64,000 nt of DNA, from the NCBI GenBank assembly GCA_027006175.1, contig JALTKS010000006.1, positions 1-64,000 on the forward strand, written 5' to 3'. The translations under genes and the position numbers were made by a program. Below the pieces are notes generated by a model. It worked only from the letters and a program-made list of their open reading frames with translations. It was not told the origin of the DNA and did not search any database. The stretch is from Gammaproteobacteria bacterium (GTDB lineage Bacteria; Pseudomonadota; Gammaproteobacteria; AKS1). Shown one piece after another: positions 1-8,858 of the stretch; position 1 is the stretch's first letter; the number at the start of each line of letters is the position of its first letter.

Positions 1-809
1 TGTTTGAAGCACAGGATCGTATTCTTGCCGAAGTCGAACCTGAAATTGCGAAACATTTAACTGCGATTCTAAATGATGATCCGAATCTAACCATTCTAAC
101 CTCAACCGGTCTTGCTTCAATTAAAGGTAAACCGGGTGCAATGAAGTTGTCGTACAAAGACACGGATGGCAAGTCACACACTCAAACAGTGGATTACGTG
201 ATCATGGCAACCGGCAAACGCCCAGCGCTGGAACCCCTGCAGTTAGATAAAGCCGGTGTGGCGGTTGAAAATGGTGTGATTAAGGCGGATACGCGTTGTC
301 GTACTAACGTGCCTCATATCTTCGCTGTGGGTGACGTGATTGGTGGTTTGATGTTGGCTCATACAGCGGGTCAGCAGGGACGTGTTTCTGCCATGAGCAT
401 TCTTGGCGAAGATATGCAGTATGACCAGGATATGGATTCAGGTGTCATCTTCTCTCGCCCAGAGGCGGCCTTCGTTGGTTTGTCTGTCGAACAGGCAAAA
501 GCCAAAGGGATTGATGCAGTGGAAGTGAAAATGCCCATGAGCATTGATGCCAAGGCGATGATAACCAATGAAACACAGGGCATGATTAAAATTGTGGCGG
601 ATAAAGCCACTGAGCGTGTGATTGGCGTTCATTATCTGGCTGATCATGCCGATACGCTGATTGGTGAAGGTGTCATGATGGTCTCAGGTCGTATGACTTT
701 GACGCAGGTTGCGCAGGCGATTCATCCCCACCCAACACAAACAGAAATGTTTGGTGAAATGGCACGCCGTTTATTGTCACGTTTACGCCGTAGCAAGAAG
801 AAGAAATAA
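1..809 (+). CDS. Dihydrolipoamide dehydrogenase-like pyridine nucleotide-disulfide oxidoreductase, C-terminal part (5' truncated by window edge)
   Basis: Frame 3 is open from the window start (FEAQDRILAEVEPEIAKHL...) into the listed ORF; FAVGDVIGG..LAHTA and the C-terminal dimerisation motif AIHPHPTQTE are typical of Lpd-type flavoproteins. Confidence 0.9.
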   Translation, partial: FEAQDRILAEVEPEIAKHLTAILNDDPNLTILTSTGLASIKGKPGAMKLSYKDTDGKSHTQTVDYVIMATGKRPALEPLQLDKAGVAVENGVIKADTRCRTNVPHIFAVGDVIGGLMLAHTAGQQGRVSAMSILGEDMQYDQDMDSGVIFSRPEAAFVGLSVEQAKAKGIDAVEVKMPMSIDAKAMITNETQGMIKIVADKATERVIGVHYLADHADTLIGEGVMMVSGRMTLTQVAQAIHPHPTQTEMFGEMARRLLSRLRRSKKKK

Positions 810-956
810 AGCTCAATATTACTGTCGCATCAGTACCGAGTTGTTATCACTCAGTGCTGATGCGGCAATCTCTTTGTTAACATCTTAAGTCCTGCCTTAG
901 CTAAAGATTTAGCTCTTTTTACCGATATAGTCACTAGTAGTAACTGATTTTTACGG

Positions 957-1850
957 GTGAGCATCGTGCGCGGCATGGCTAAGTCATTGATTTTTATAAC
1001 ATCGCTGTTACTTTTGCTAATACCTTCAATGGTAACGGCAACAAGCAGTTTGCGCTATGAAACGCCATTCGATCAATCTATCTGGGAAACGACCTCATCA
1101 CCATTATCCTGTACCCTCAGCCAAACCATTGATTATTATGGTAAAGCCGAGTTTGTTCGCTTGGCGGGTCGAGATATCTACTTAAAATTGATCACCGATC
1201 AAGGTGGCCCCAGTGGTGGCAAAGCACGTTTAGTGACCTTGCCGTCAGCCTGGCAACATAAGCTGGAAGGACGTGATTTAGGCAGAGTAAGGTACAAAGG
1301 CGGGAAAGACCCCTTTCGTTTCAGTCAACTTCAAGTTCGTCGAGTACTAGCGTCACTGGAGCAAGGCTTGCGTCCGGCTCTTCACTTCCACAATCGTAGC
1401 AGTGGCGTGGATAAGGTTGAAGTCGTTTTATCAGCGGTTAATTTCAGAGCTGGAATGGAAAATTTTCGGCGTTGCATGGCGGGTTTAATTCCACTGGATT
1501 ACCAGTCTGCGAGCAATACCAATATATTGTTCGGTAATCGTGGTGCAAAGCTGGATAAGGCGTCCAAGCGTCGACTTAATGCTATTGCACAGTTTGTGAA
1601 GGCAGATAAGGATATTAAACGGGTCACAGTGGAAGGTTATAGCGACAATATCGGCAGCCGAGGTTCAAATTATGCCTTGTCCAGAGAACGTGCCCTGTCG
1701 GTACGTCAATATCTGTTGGCAAGAGGGGTGCCTGCTTCCATGATTGAATTTGAATATTTTGGTGAACACAAACCAGCTTATTCAAACCGTACCAAGAAAG
1801 GGCGTCTATTGAATCGCCGTGTAGAAGTAAGACTCAAAAAAGCCTTTTAA
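957..1850 (+). CDS. OmpA-family protein, MotY-like
   Basis: Signal peptide; C-terminal OmpA peptidoglycan-binding domain (VEGYSDNIGSRGSNYALSRERALSVRQYL); N-terminal region resembles sodium-type flagellar MotY. Start may be 972. Confidence 0.7.
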   Translation: MSIVRGMAKSLIFITSLLLLLIPSMVTATSSLRYETPFDQSIWETTSSPLSCTLSQTIDYYGKAEFVRLAGRDIYLKLITDQGGPSGGKARLVTLPSAWQHKLEGRDLGRVRYKGGKDPFRFSQLQVRRVLASLEQGLRPALHFHNRSSGVDKVEVVLSAVNFRAGMENFRRCMAGLIPLDYQSASNTNILFGNRGAKLDKASKRRLNAIAQFVKADKDIKRVTVEGYSDNIGSRGSNYALSRERALSVRQYLLARGVPASMIEFEYFGEHKPAYSNRTKKGRLLNRRVEVRLKKAF

Positions 1851-1892
1851 TCATCTTTAGCGGTCATTCTGGCTGCTCATGCCCGAGTCGGG

Positions 1893-1898
1893 TATAAT
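1893..1898 (+). promoter_or_regulatory. Candidate -10 element (TATAAT) upstream of argG
   Basis: Perfect TATAAT about 60 bp before the argG start; -35 is weak. Confidence 0.4.
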
Positions 1899-1960
1899 CT
1901 CGCGCTGTTTTCAAATTTCTGCTTTTCCGTGATGATATGAGAAAGGCATGGGACATAATT

Positions 1961-3181
1961 ATGAGCAAACGTAAAATTAATAAAGTAGTACTGGCTTATT
2001 CTGGCGGTCTGGATACATCGGTTATCCTGAAATGGCTGGAAGATGTCTATGGCTGTGAAGTCGTCACGTTTACTGCCGACATTGGTCAGGGTGAAGAAGT
2101 AGAACCTGCACGTGCCAAGGCAGAAGCCATGGGTATTAAAGAGATCTACATCGAAGATCTGCGTGAAGAATTTGCTCGTGATTATGTTTTCCCTATGTTT
2201 CGTGCCAATGCGATTTACGAAGGCGAGTACTTACTTGGCACATCGATAGCCCGCCCATTGATTGCCAAACGTTTAATTGAAATTGCTAATGAAACAGGTG
2301 GCGATGCCATTTCTCATGGCGCAACCGGTAAAGGTAACGATCAGGTTCGTTTTGAACTGGGTGCTTATGCGTTAAAACCGGGTGTTGAAATTATTGCACC
2401 GTGGCGTGAATGGGATTTAAACTCACGTGAAAAATTAATGGCTTATGCGGAAGAACATGGCATTGCTGTTGAAATGAAACAAGGTAAAAAATCACCTTAT
2501 TCGATGGATGCTAACTTGTTACATATTTCTTACGAAGGCGGCATTCTGGAAGATCCCTGGGCAGAGCCTGAAGAGTCGATGTGGCGCTGGACCGTCTCAC
2601 CAGAACAAGCACCAGATGAACCGACTTATATTGAACTTGGTTATGAGAAGGGTGACATCGTCAGTATTGATGGTAAAGCCACGTCTGCTGCAACCGTGAT
2701 GGAATACTTGAATAAAGTCGGCGGTGAAAACGGTATTGGTCGTGATGATATTGTTGAGAATCGATTCGTTGGCATGAAGTCACGTGGCTGTTATGAAACA
2801 CCGGCGGGAACAATCATGTTGAAAGCACACCGTGCGATGGAATCCATTACGCTTGATCGTGAAGCAGCACATCTTAAAGACAGTTTTATGCCAAAGTATG
2901 CGGAACTGGTTTACAACGGTTTCTGGTGGAGCCCTGAGCGTTTGATGATGCAAAAGATGATTGATGAGTCACAAAAGAATGTGAATGGTTCTGTTCGTCT
3001 TAAACTTTATAAAGGTAATGTTATTGTTGTTGGTCGTAAATCTGAATCAGATAGTTTGTTTGATGAAAGCATAGCAACCTTTGAAGATGATGAAGGTAGT
3101 TATGATCAGAAAGATGCGGAAGGGTTTATTAAGTTGAATGCATTGCGGTTACGGATTGCGGCTCGGAAGCGGGATATGTGA
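1961..3181 (+). CDS. argG: Argininosuccinate synthase
   Basis: [32 protein letters not shown]; start chosen at MSKRKINKV (the ORF track starts at 1937). Confidence 0.97.
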   Translation: MSKRKINKVVLAYSGGLDTSVILKWLEDVYGCEVVTFTADIGQGEEVEPARAKAEAMGIKEIYIEDLREEFARDYVFPMFRANAIYEGEYLLGTSIARPLIAKRLIEIANETGGDAISHGATGKGNDQVRFELGAYALKPGVEIIAPWREWDLNSREKLMAYAEEHGIAVEMKQGKKSPYSMDANLLHISYEGGILEDPWAEPEESMWRWTVSPEQAPDEPTYIELGYEKGDIVSIDGKATSAATVMEYLNKVGGENGIGRDDIVENRFVGMKSRGCYETPAGTIMLKAHRAMESITLDREAAHLKDSFMPKYAELVYNGFWWSPERLMMQKMIDESQKNVNGSVRLKLYKGNVIVVGRKSESDSLFDESIATFEDDEGSYDQKDAEGFIKLNALRLRIAARKRDM

Positions 3182-3193
3182 TTTTTGGGTTGT

Positions 3194-3271
3194 GTATTGC
3201 TACATCACTTCGTTCTTCTCCTCCACGCTGAGTGCTTGACGTCGGAGAAGAACGAAGTGATGCAGCAATAC
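3194..3271. repeat. Long inverted repeat (hairpin 1) with conserved 23-bp core
   Basis: Arms 3194-3221 and 3244-3271 complementary at 27/28 positions; core CCACGCTGAGTGCTTGACGTCGG at 3223-3245. Confidence 0.9.
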
Positions 3272-3323
3272 CCGTAGATTGTTGGTTAGGTGGTTTCGAG
3301 GTTGAATAATTCAGTTTCAGCTT

Positions 3324-3397
3324 GAAGCAAAGTCTGTTTATTTTTCACCGACGTTAAGCACTCAGCGTGGAAGTGAAAAATGAACGGACTTCGCTTC
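3324..3397. repeat. Long inverted repeat (hairpin 2) with the same 23-bp core in inverse orientation
   Basis: Arms 3324-3348 and 3373-3397 match 22/25; core 3348-3370 is the reverse complement of the hairpin 1 core (22/23). Confidence 0.9.
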
Positions 3398-3419
3398 CAT
3401 CAATTCCAGAAAAAAATCA

Positions 3420-3458
3420 AAAAAGCCACTAGATTAACAATTCATCTAGTGGCTTTTT
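3420..3458. terminator. Bidirectional intrinsic terminator between argG and the convergent DoxX/MNIO operon
   Basis: AAAAAGCCACTAGAT-taacaattc-ATCTAGTGGCTTTTT, perfect 15-bp stem with A/T tails. Confidence 0.9.
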
Positions 3459-3480
3459 ATTTCACGCTGTTAGGTTGATC

Positions 3481-4077
3481 TTAGTTTTTATTGATACTTT
3501 CCTTAATCCAGTAATCAACACTGAAGTATTTTCCTGAACCTACAAAGAACAACATTAATAGCATAATAAAATAAGTAGCAGCGAACTCAATACCATTGTT
3601 ACTAATAATAAAGTTACCGCTACTGGTTAACCATTCGTAATTACCATTGGCTTTCAGTATATCTCTTGCGGCGGCCAGTTTTTCTCCAGCGGCAACAGCC
3701 CCATCACAATTAAATAAACATGATTGTGCATCGGCAATGGCAAACCAGCCATTTTCCCAGTGAACAGTAAAGATAGCGACAAGCATGGTGATCATGAGCG
3801 GGATACTAATCCAGCGTACCGCAAAACCAACCAGCAAGAATGCAGCACCGAGTAATTCAGTTGAGGTGGCAAGGAAGGCCATTACTTCAGGAAAAGGAAG
3901 TCCCAGTCCCCAATCAGGGTTGCCGAACCATGCGGCAGTATCTTCAAAAGAATTGTATTTATTAAGACCCGCCATCAGGAAGACAGGAACAAGATAGAGT
4001 CTTAATGCGAGTGGACCTAGAAAATCAAGTGCGCGGGTACTGTCAAGCAGTCGTTGTAAACCGAGTAGAAATTTCAT
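3481..4077 (-). CDS. DoxX-family membrane protein (BufD-like)
   Basis: Four predicted TM segments, LRLYLVPVFLMAGLNKY...ELLGAAFLLVGFAVRW; position downstream of the DUF692/DUF2063 pair. Confidence 0.85.
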   Translation of the reverse strand: MKFLLGLQRLLDSTRALDFLGPLALRLYLVPVFLMAGLNKYNSFEDTAAWFGNPDWGLGLPFPEVMAFLATSTELLGAAFLLVGFAVRWISIPLMITMLVAIFTVHWENGWFAIADAQSCLFNCDGAVAAGEKLAAARDILKANGNYEWLTSSGNFIISNNGIEFAATYFIMLLMLFFVGSGKYFSVDYWIKESINKN

Positions 4078-4107
4078 GGTGTTCCTCTCCGTGTGGAATT
4101 TATTATT

Positions 4108-4890
4108 TTATTTCGATACACCTAAGATAATATTTCTTTCCTTTAGTTCTCTTAATGTGTCTAAACCGCCATTTATCACGGCATCGATGTCAGGATGTTG
4201 TAATTCGTTGGCAATTTTTTCAAGCGCCATGCGTCCTGATATGTTTTTATCTTCATTTAGCAGGTAGAGAAGTCGGGCTGTGACGGGATTTATTTCCATA
4301 AAGTGAACTTCATCGTCAAGATCACGGTATACGACAAGATGAGTTGCCTGGGCAGCAGGCGCTGTTGGAATGTAGTCAGGGCTTATTTTATGTACTTCAA
4401 AGTTGTAACTAAGTGGCCAGGCAAGTGGTGAAATAACGGGATGCCCATCCAGAAGTTCGCCATCAATATCGATTTCAGCGGTATCGATAACCGCTTCATC
4501 TATATCCAGAGCAAGTTCAATCCATTCATAGTGTGCGAGTTCAAGCATGAAGGGGAAGTCATCATCCTGAGCTTCACGTTCATTTTGTAGATAATCAAGA
4601 AACTCTTGTGTTAGTTCAAGAAAGTAGGGCGTGTGGTTTTTATGATTTTTAAAATAGTCACGGACTAGCAGATGCCAGTTATCTTCACTGTAAAGGCTTC
4701 TTAGAACGGGGAAGCCACCACTGATGAAACCTTCTACATTGTTGTAAAACAACTCGGAGTAAATTTTAATACGACGTTCTTCAATGCCATCAGGAATGGC
4801 AACATTCTCTGGATCGCGAATATGCGAGGTAAAGGCATACTGCCAATCTTTGAAAGATTTCTTAGCCAAGTTGGGCGATGGCACGTTCAT
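4108..4890 (-). CDS. DUF2063 family protein, putative RiPP partner protein of the MNIO (BufC/HvfC-like)
   Basis: FTSHIRDPENVAIPDGIEERRIKIYSELFYNNVEGFISGGFPVLRSL...W..LVRDYFKNHKNHTPYF is typical of the family; overlaps the MNIO gene end. Confidence 0.9.
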   Translation of the reverse strand: MNVPSPNLAKKSFKDWQYAFTSHIRDPENVAIPDGIEERRIKIYSELFYNNVEGFISGGFPVLRSLYSEDNWHLLVRDYFKNHKNHTPYFLELTQEFLDYLQNEREAQDDDFPFMLELAHYEWIELALDIDEAVIDTAEIDIDGELLDGHPVISPLAWPLSYNFEVHKISPDYIPTAPAAQATHLVVYRDLDDEVHFMEINPVTARLLYLLNEDKNISGRMALEKIANELQHPDIDAVINGGLDTLRELKERNIILGVSK

Positions 4891-5728
4891 CGTTTAATTG
4901 AGTCCATTTTTTCTGACGCTCAACGATCATATCGACTTCGCCAAGTAGTTCGTTCATGGGAGGGATATTAAAGTCACGTTCGAGCAGGGTTGGAATCACA
5001 CCAAAACGTTCGTAAGTTTTTTCAAGTAAATTCCAGACGGGGTCAATAACATCGGCACCGTGAGTATCCACAATCAGATCATCGGCTTCGTTGTAATGCC
5101 CTGCGATATGGATATACGCCATGCGTTCACCGGGCATGGCATTGAGGAATTCTTCGGCATCATAGCGATGATTAACGCTGTTAACGTAAATATTGTTCAC
5201 GTCAAGGTGGAATAAGCAGTCGGCCTGTTCGAGGACTGCATTAACGAAGTCGATTTCAGACATTTCCTGACCGGGTGCGGCATAGTAGGAAACATTTTCC
5301 ATGGCAATGCGCTGACCAAGGATATCTTGTACCCGTTGGATACGCTCAACAACGTGTTTAACCGCATCTTCGGTAAAGGGAATAGGGAGTAAATCGTAAA
5401 GGTGACCTTCATCACCACAATAACTTAAGTGTTCACTGTACAGCTTGATATCGTGCTGTTTCATGAATTTGCCAACGCGCTTGACGAAGTCTTCGTCTAA
5501 GGGGGCAGGGCTGCCAATGGAAAGAGAAAGTCCATGACAAACAAAATCGTGTTGTTCGGTAAAGGCGCGGAACTGTTTACCCATTGCGCCGCCGAGACCA
5601 ATCCAGTTTTCTGGGGCTACTTCGTAGAAGTTAACTTGATCCGGAGAGTGCTCGGCCAGCGAACCCATGAGGGTTCGCCGATAGCCGAGACCGGCTCCAT
5701 GAACGGGGAATTGTTGTTCCATGCTCAT
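4862..5728 (-). CDS. DUF692 multinuclear non-heme iron oxidase (MNIO; BufB/HvfB-like)
   Basis: GAGLGYRR...VNFYEVAPENWIG...HGLSLSIGSPAPLD...YSEHLSYCGDEGHLYDLLPIPFTEDAV...MENVSYYA...LDVNNIYVNSVNH...HIAGHY...DTHGADVIDPVW; DUF692 metal ligands present. Confidence 0.95.
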   Translation of the reverse strand: MSMEQQFPVHGAGLGYRRTLMGSLAEHSPDQVNFYEVAPENWIGLGGAMGKQFRAFTEQHDFVCHGLSLSIGSPAPLDEDFVKRVGKFMKQHDIKLYSEHLSYCGDEGHLYDLLPIPFTEDAVKHVVERIQRVQDILGQRIAMENVSYYAAPGQEMSEIDFVNAVLEQADCLFHLDVNNIYVNSVNHRYDAEEFLNAMPGERMAYIHIAGHYNEADDLIVDTHGADVIDPVWNLLEKTYERFGVIPTLLERDFNIPPMNELLGEVDMIVERQKKWTQLNDERAIAQLG

Positions 5729-5752
5729 AGTTCCTGGATAAATACAGCAGTA

Positions 5753-6073
5753 TTATTTCTTACCGCCACATTTAGCTTCGCCACATTTAGCTTCTTTCTT
5801 CTTAGCGCCACATTTAGCATCTGCTTTTTTAGCATCATGCTTTTTATCAGCACCACATTTAGCTTCACCACATTTGGCTTCCTTAGCTTTTTTTGCTTTG
5901 CTGCCGCCACATTTGCCTTCGCCGCACTTGCCTTCAGCAACTTGTTGGTAGCCGCTGCTCAGGTCAGACATGCCGAATGGGTTAGTTGTATCTGCAGAAA
6001 CAGGTGCTGCTGCCATACTCATTGCGAATGCTGCTCCAAGAGCTGTAGCGATAGGTGTCATTTTCTTAGACAT
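5753..6073 (-). CDS. Cys-repeat RiPP precursor 1 (bufferin/HvfA-like), secreted
   Basis: Sec signal peptide (MSKKMTPIATALGAAFAMSMAAAPVSAD) then 7 [E/D][G/A]KCG motifs; immediately upstream of the MNIO gene. Confidence 0.9.
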   Translation of the reverse strand: MSKKMTPIATALGAAFAMSMAAAPVSADTTNPFGMSDLSSGYQQVAEGKCGEGKCGGSKAKKAKEAKCGEAKCGADKKHDAKKADAKCGAKKKEAKCGEAKCGGKK

Positions 6074-6296
6074 GGGGTATTGCCTCCTAAATATATAAAA
6101 TTATATAAAATTATTTTTGTGGTTTTGGTAGTAAAAATTTACCACCACTGGAACATCCCAGTTCTACCACGTGGTAAATGCGACAGTCATTATTTGCTGG
6201 AGTTCCAAACGAATAATTTCTGACTCCCACATTATGTTTGTAAAAGACCCGCTTAACAAGTGAATGCTTTCACATTTTTTACTTAAAGGTAAAAAA

Positions 6297-6357
6297 TAAT
6301 GCCCTGATAACAGTAGCAACTGCTAATATAGTCATGCTAGTGGTTGTTAGGGCATTA
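6297..6357. repeat. Imperfect inverted repeat between the two precursor genes (possible terminator/attenuator for precursor 2)
   Basis: taatgccctgataacagtagca (6297-6318) pairs with tgctagtggttgttagggcatta (6335-6357). Confidence 0.6.
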
Positions 6358-6395
6358 ATTTGTCCGGTTAAAGACAAATTATATACATGAAATGC

Positions 6396-6839
6396 TTATT
6401 TCATTGCGCCACATTTACCTTCATTACTCTTCATGTGACCTGCACCGCATTTGCCTTCAGCGGCTTTTTTAGCTTTATCAGCACCGCATTTGCCTTCAGC
6501 GGCTTTTTTAGCTTTATCAGCACCACATTTGCCTTCGGTGGCATTTTTAGCATCATGTTTCATTTTATCGCCGCCGCATTTTCCTTCGCCGGCTTTTTTC
6601 ATTTTGTCAGCACCACATTTAGCTTCTGTTTTTTTATTTGCGCCACATTTACTTTCACCGCATTTAGCTTCAGATGACTTTGTTTCAGAAGGGCTGTCAC
6701 CCATTGCTGTTGCGTAGCCACTTGATAAGTCAGATAGCCCAAAAGGATTAGCTGAATCAGCCGCAACCGGGTTAGTAGCAATAGATAGTGCGAAAGCTGT
6801 ACCAAGGGCAGCAGCGATAGGGGTTAATTTCTTAGACAT
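6396..6839 (-). CDS. Cys-repeat RiPP precursor 2 (bufferin/HvfA-like), secreted; paralogue of 5753-6073
   Basis: Same signal peptide and NPFG-SDLSSGY region as precursor 1; 8 E[G/A/S]KCG motifs. Confidence 0.9.
   Translation of the reverse strand: MSKKLTPIAAALGTAFALSIATNPVAADSANPFGLSDLSSGYATAMGDSPSETKSSEAKCGESKCGANKKTEAKCGADKMKKAGEGKCGGDKMKHDAKNATEGKCGADKAKKAAEGKCGADKAKKAAEGKCGAGHMKSNEGKCGAMK
6442..6519. repeat. Two perfect 39-bp tandem copies inside precursor 2 (encode ADKAKKAAEGKCG)
   Basis: gcaccgcatttgccttcagcggcttttttagctttatca at 6442-6480 and 6481-6519, then a diverged third copy. Confidence 0.95.
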
Positions 6840-7001
6840 TTTAATCTCCCGAAGGTTGTTGTAATTTCTATGCCGTCATTGGCATTTTAATAGTTTACTG
6901 GATGAGTCCCTCATTCCAGTGATAACTGAGACACATTCTAAGCTGAAAAGTTCTAGTAAGGGACGTTGAATAGCTAGCCTTTTGTAGGCAATTTCGAGAT
7001 T

Positions 7002-7439
7002 TTATCTGGATTGAGAGAGGCGTTTCTTTAAACAGGCCAAATATGACTGTTCATCGGGCATTTTTTGTTCACGTTGGGCCTGCCAAAGCATTTCACCAAG
7101 ACAATCCATCACTTGATGTTCCGCATGGTGGGCATCACCGATTAGCATCACTAATTGCTGAAATATCCCGGCAATACCGACAGGACGATCCGTGCTGAGC
7201 TGCTCATGGATGGCAATATGCATCCCCATATGTAAGAAAGGGTTGGTTTCGCCATTTTCAGGTAAGTATTCTGCCCCTAAGGCTTTATCTTCATTGGTGA
7301 GCAGCGGTTGGTATTCAGGGTGTTGGCTGACAATCGTCACAATCATCTCTTCTAAAGGCTCAAGAGGCTGATTATTTAGATGTTTCTGCCAAGCCTGGAT
7401 GAAAACCTGGCGGGTTTGGTCACGATCTTGTCCGAACAT
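7002..7439 (-). CDS. DUF1841 family protein
   Basis: FGQDRDQTRQVFIQAWQKH...NPFLHMGMHIAIHEQLSTDRPVGI...AEHQVMDCLGEMLW. Confidence 0.85.
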   Translation of the reverse strand: MFGQDRDQTRQVFIQAWQKHLNNQPLEPLEEMIVTIVSQHPEYQPLLTNEDKALGAEYLPENGETNPFLHMGMHIAIHEQLSTDRPVGIAGIFQQLVMLIGDAHHAEHQVMDCLGEMLWQAQREQKMPDEQSYLACLKKRLSQSR

Positions 7440-7525
7440 AGCGGGTTAGTGTTTGCTTAATTTAAGAATTGAAACGAGTTTAACCTAAATTGAGGAATCT
7501 TTCTTTGCTCGTTGGCAATAGGTGT

Positions 7526-8161
7526 TCAGGCTTTTACTTTTTTCTTGAATTCACACAGGTCTTCAATAAGACATTGCGGGCATTCCGGGGAACGTGCTTT
7601 ACACACATAGCGACCATGAAGGATTAACCAGTGATGAGCATCTAATTTGAATTCGTCTGGAATAAATTTAATCAGTTTTTTTTCGACTTCCACGACATCT
7701 TTGCCGGGGGCGATACCGGTTCGATTACTAACACGAAATATATGTGTATCTACCGCAATGGTTGGTTCGCCAAAGGCCGTGTTCATAACAACGTTGGCTG
7801 TTTTTCGACCAACTCCGGGCAGTGCTTCCAGTGAGGCACGATCGTTAGGTACCTCACCATTGTGTAAATCAACCAGCATTTGACAGGTCTTGATAATATT
7901 GGCTGCCTTGGTGTTATAGAGCCCAATTGTTTTGACGTATTTTTTAAGATTATCCAGCCCCAAATCAAGGATCGCTTGCGGGGTGTTGGCAACAGGGTAG
8001 AGTTTATTGGTTGCTTTGTTGACACCAACATCGGTGGCTTGAGCTGATAAAATGACGGCAATGAGTAATTCGAAAGGGCTCGAATAATTTAACTCGGTGG
8101 TTGGGTGCGGATTTTGTTTACGCCAGCGGCGGAAAATTTCGGTGCGTTTGGTTTTGTTCAT
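7526..8161 (-). CDS. nth: Endonuclease III
   Basis: FELLIAVILSAQATDVGVNKAT, LPGVGRKTANVV, C-terminal 4Fe-4S CKARSPECPQCLIEDLC. Confidence 0.97.
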   Translation of the reverse strand: MNKTKRTEIFRRWRKQNPHPTTELNYSSPFELLIAVILSAQATDVGVNKATNKLYPVANTPQAILDLGLDNLKKYVKTIGLYNTKAANIIKTCQMLVDLHNGEVPNDRASLEALPGVGRKTANVVMNTAFGEPTIAVDTHIFRVSNRTGIAPGKDVVEVEKKLIKFIPDEFKLDAHHWLILHGRYVCKARSPECPQCLIEDLCEFKKKVKA

Positions 8162-8167
8162 AAAGGC

Positions 8168-8857
8168 TTAATGTGAATCTGCTGATGTTAGCCCATCTGT
8201 CGCAAGCATAACGGATGGCTTGGCGACTTTATCGTCAATGATATTTTTAACGACAATCATTAAGCCAAGACCGATAAAGGCACCGGGTGGCAAAATAGCT
8301 AATAAGAAACCACGATAGTCATCAATCAAAACGATTTTCCAACTTTCAGCAAAGGCGCCAAACATAAGGTGTGCATTGGCAAACAAGGTGCCTTGTCCAA
8401 GTGATTCACGTAAACCACCGAGTAGAACCAGTACGATGGTAAAACCAATCCCCATCATGAGGCCATCCAGTGCAGCACGATCAATGGATGTGCGTGATGC
8501 AAAGGCTTCAGCACGACCCAGAATGGCGCAATTAGTGACAATCAGAGGAATAAAAATCCCGAGGACTTTATGCAGGTCGTATAACCAGGCATTCATGGCA
8601 AGATCAATTGCCGTAACAAAGGAGGCGATGATGAGCATAAAGGCAGGAATACGAATTTCTTGTCTGACGAGGTGTCGGATGGCCGAGACAGACATATTGG
8701 ATGCGAGTAATACCATTGTTGTAGCCAGGCCCAGGCCAAGACCATTCACAACCGTTGATGATACGGCCAGAAGTGGACAGAGACCAAGTAGTTGTACAAA
8801 GCCAATGTTATTGTACCAAAGGCCATTACCGGTAATGTCTGCATAGCGATTAAACAT
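8168..8857 (-). CDS. rnfE: Electron transport complex subunit RnfE
   Basis: [32 protein letters not shown]; rnf operon position. Confidence 0.95.
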   Translation of the reverse strand: MFNRYADITGNGLWYNNIGFVQLLGLCPLLAVSSTVVNGLGLGLATTMVLLASNMSVSAIRHLVRQEIRIPAFMLIIASFVTAIDLAMNAWLYDLHKVLGIFIPLIVTNCAILGRAEAFASRTSIDRAALDGLMMGIGFTIVLVLLGGLRESLGQGTLFANAHLMFGAFAESWKIVLIDDYRGFLLAILPPGAFIGLGLMIVVKNIIDDKVAKPSVMLATDGLTSADSH

Positions 8858-8858
8858 A

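Noticed and set aside
5534-6223. Plus-strand 229-aa ORF with Phe/Ala/Thr-rich repeats
   Set aside because: Antisense reading of the MNIO start and precursor 1 KCG repeats; no independent coding signal
6442-6560. CRISPR-like regular repeat
   Set aside because: Adjacent in-frame coding repeats with no spacers and no cas genes
6387-6717. Plus-strand ORFs (96 and 88 aa) with AFAFSGFF / PSAAFLALSAPHL repeats
   Set aside because: Antisense/out-of-frame translations of the 39-bp repeats of precursor 2
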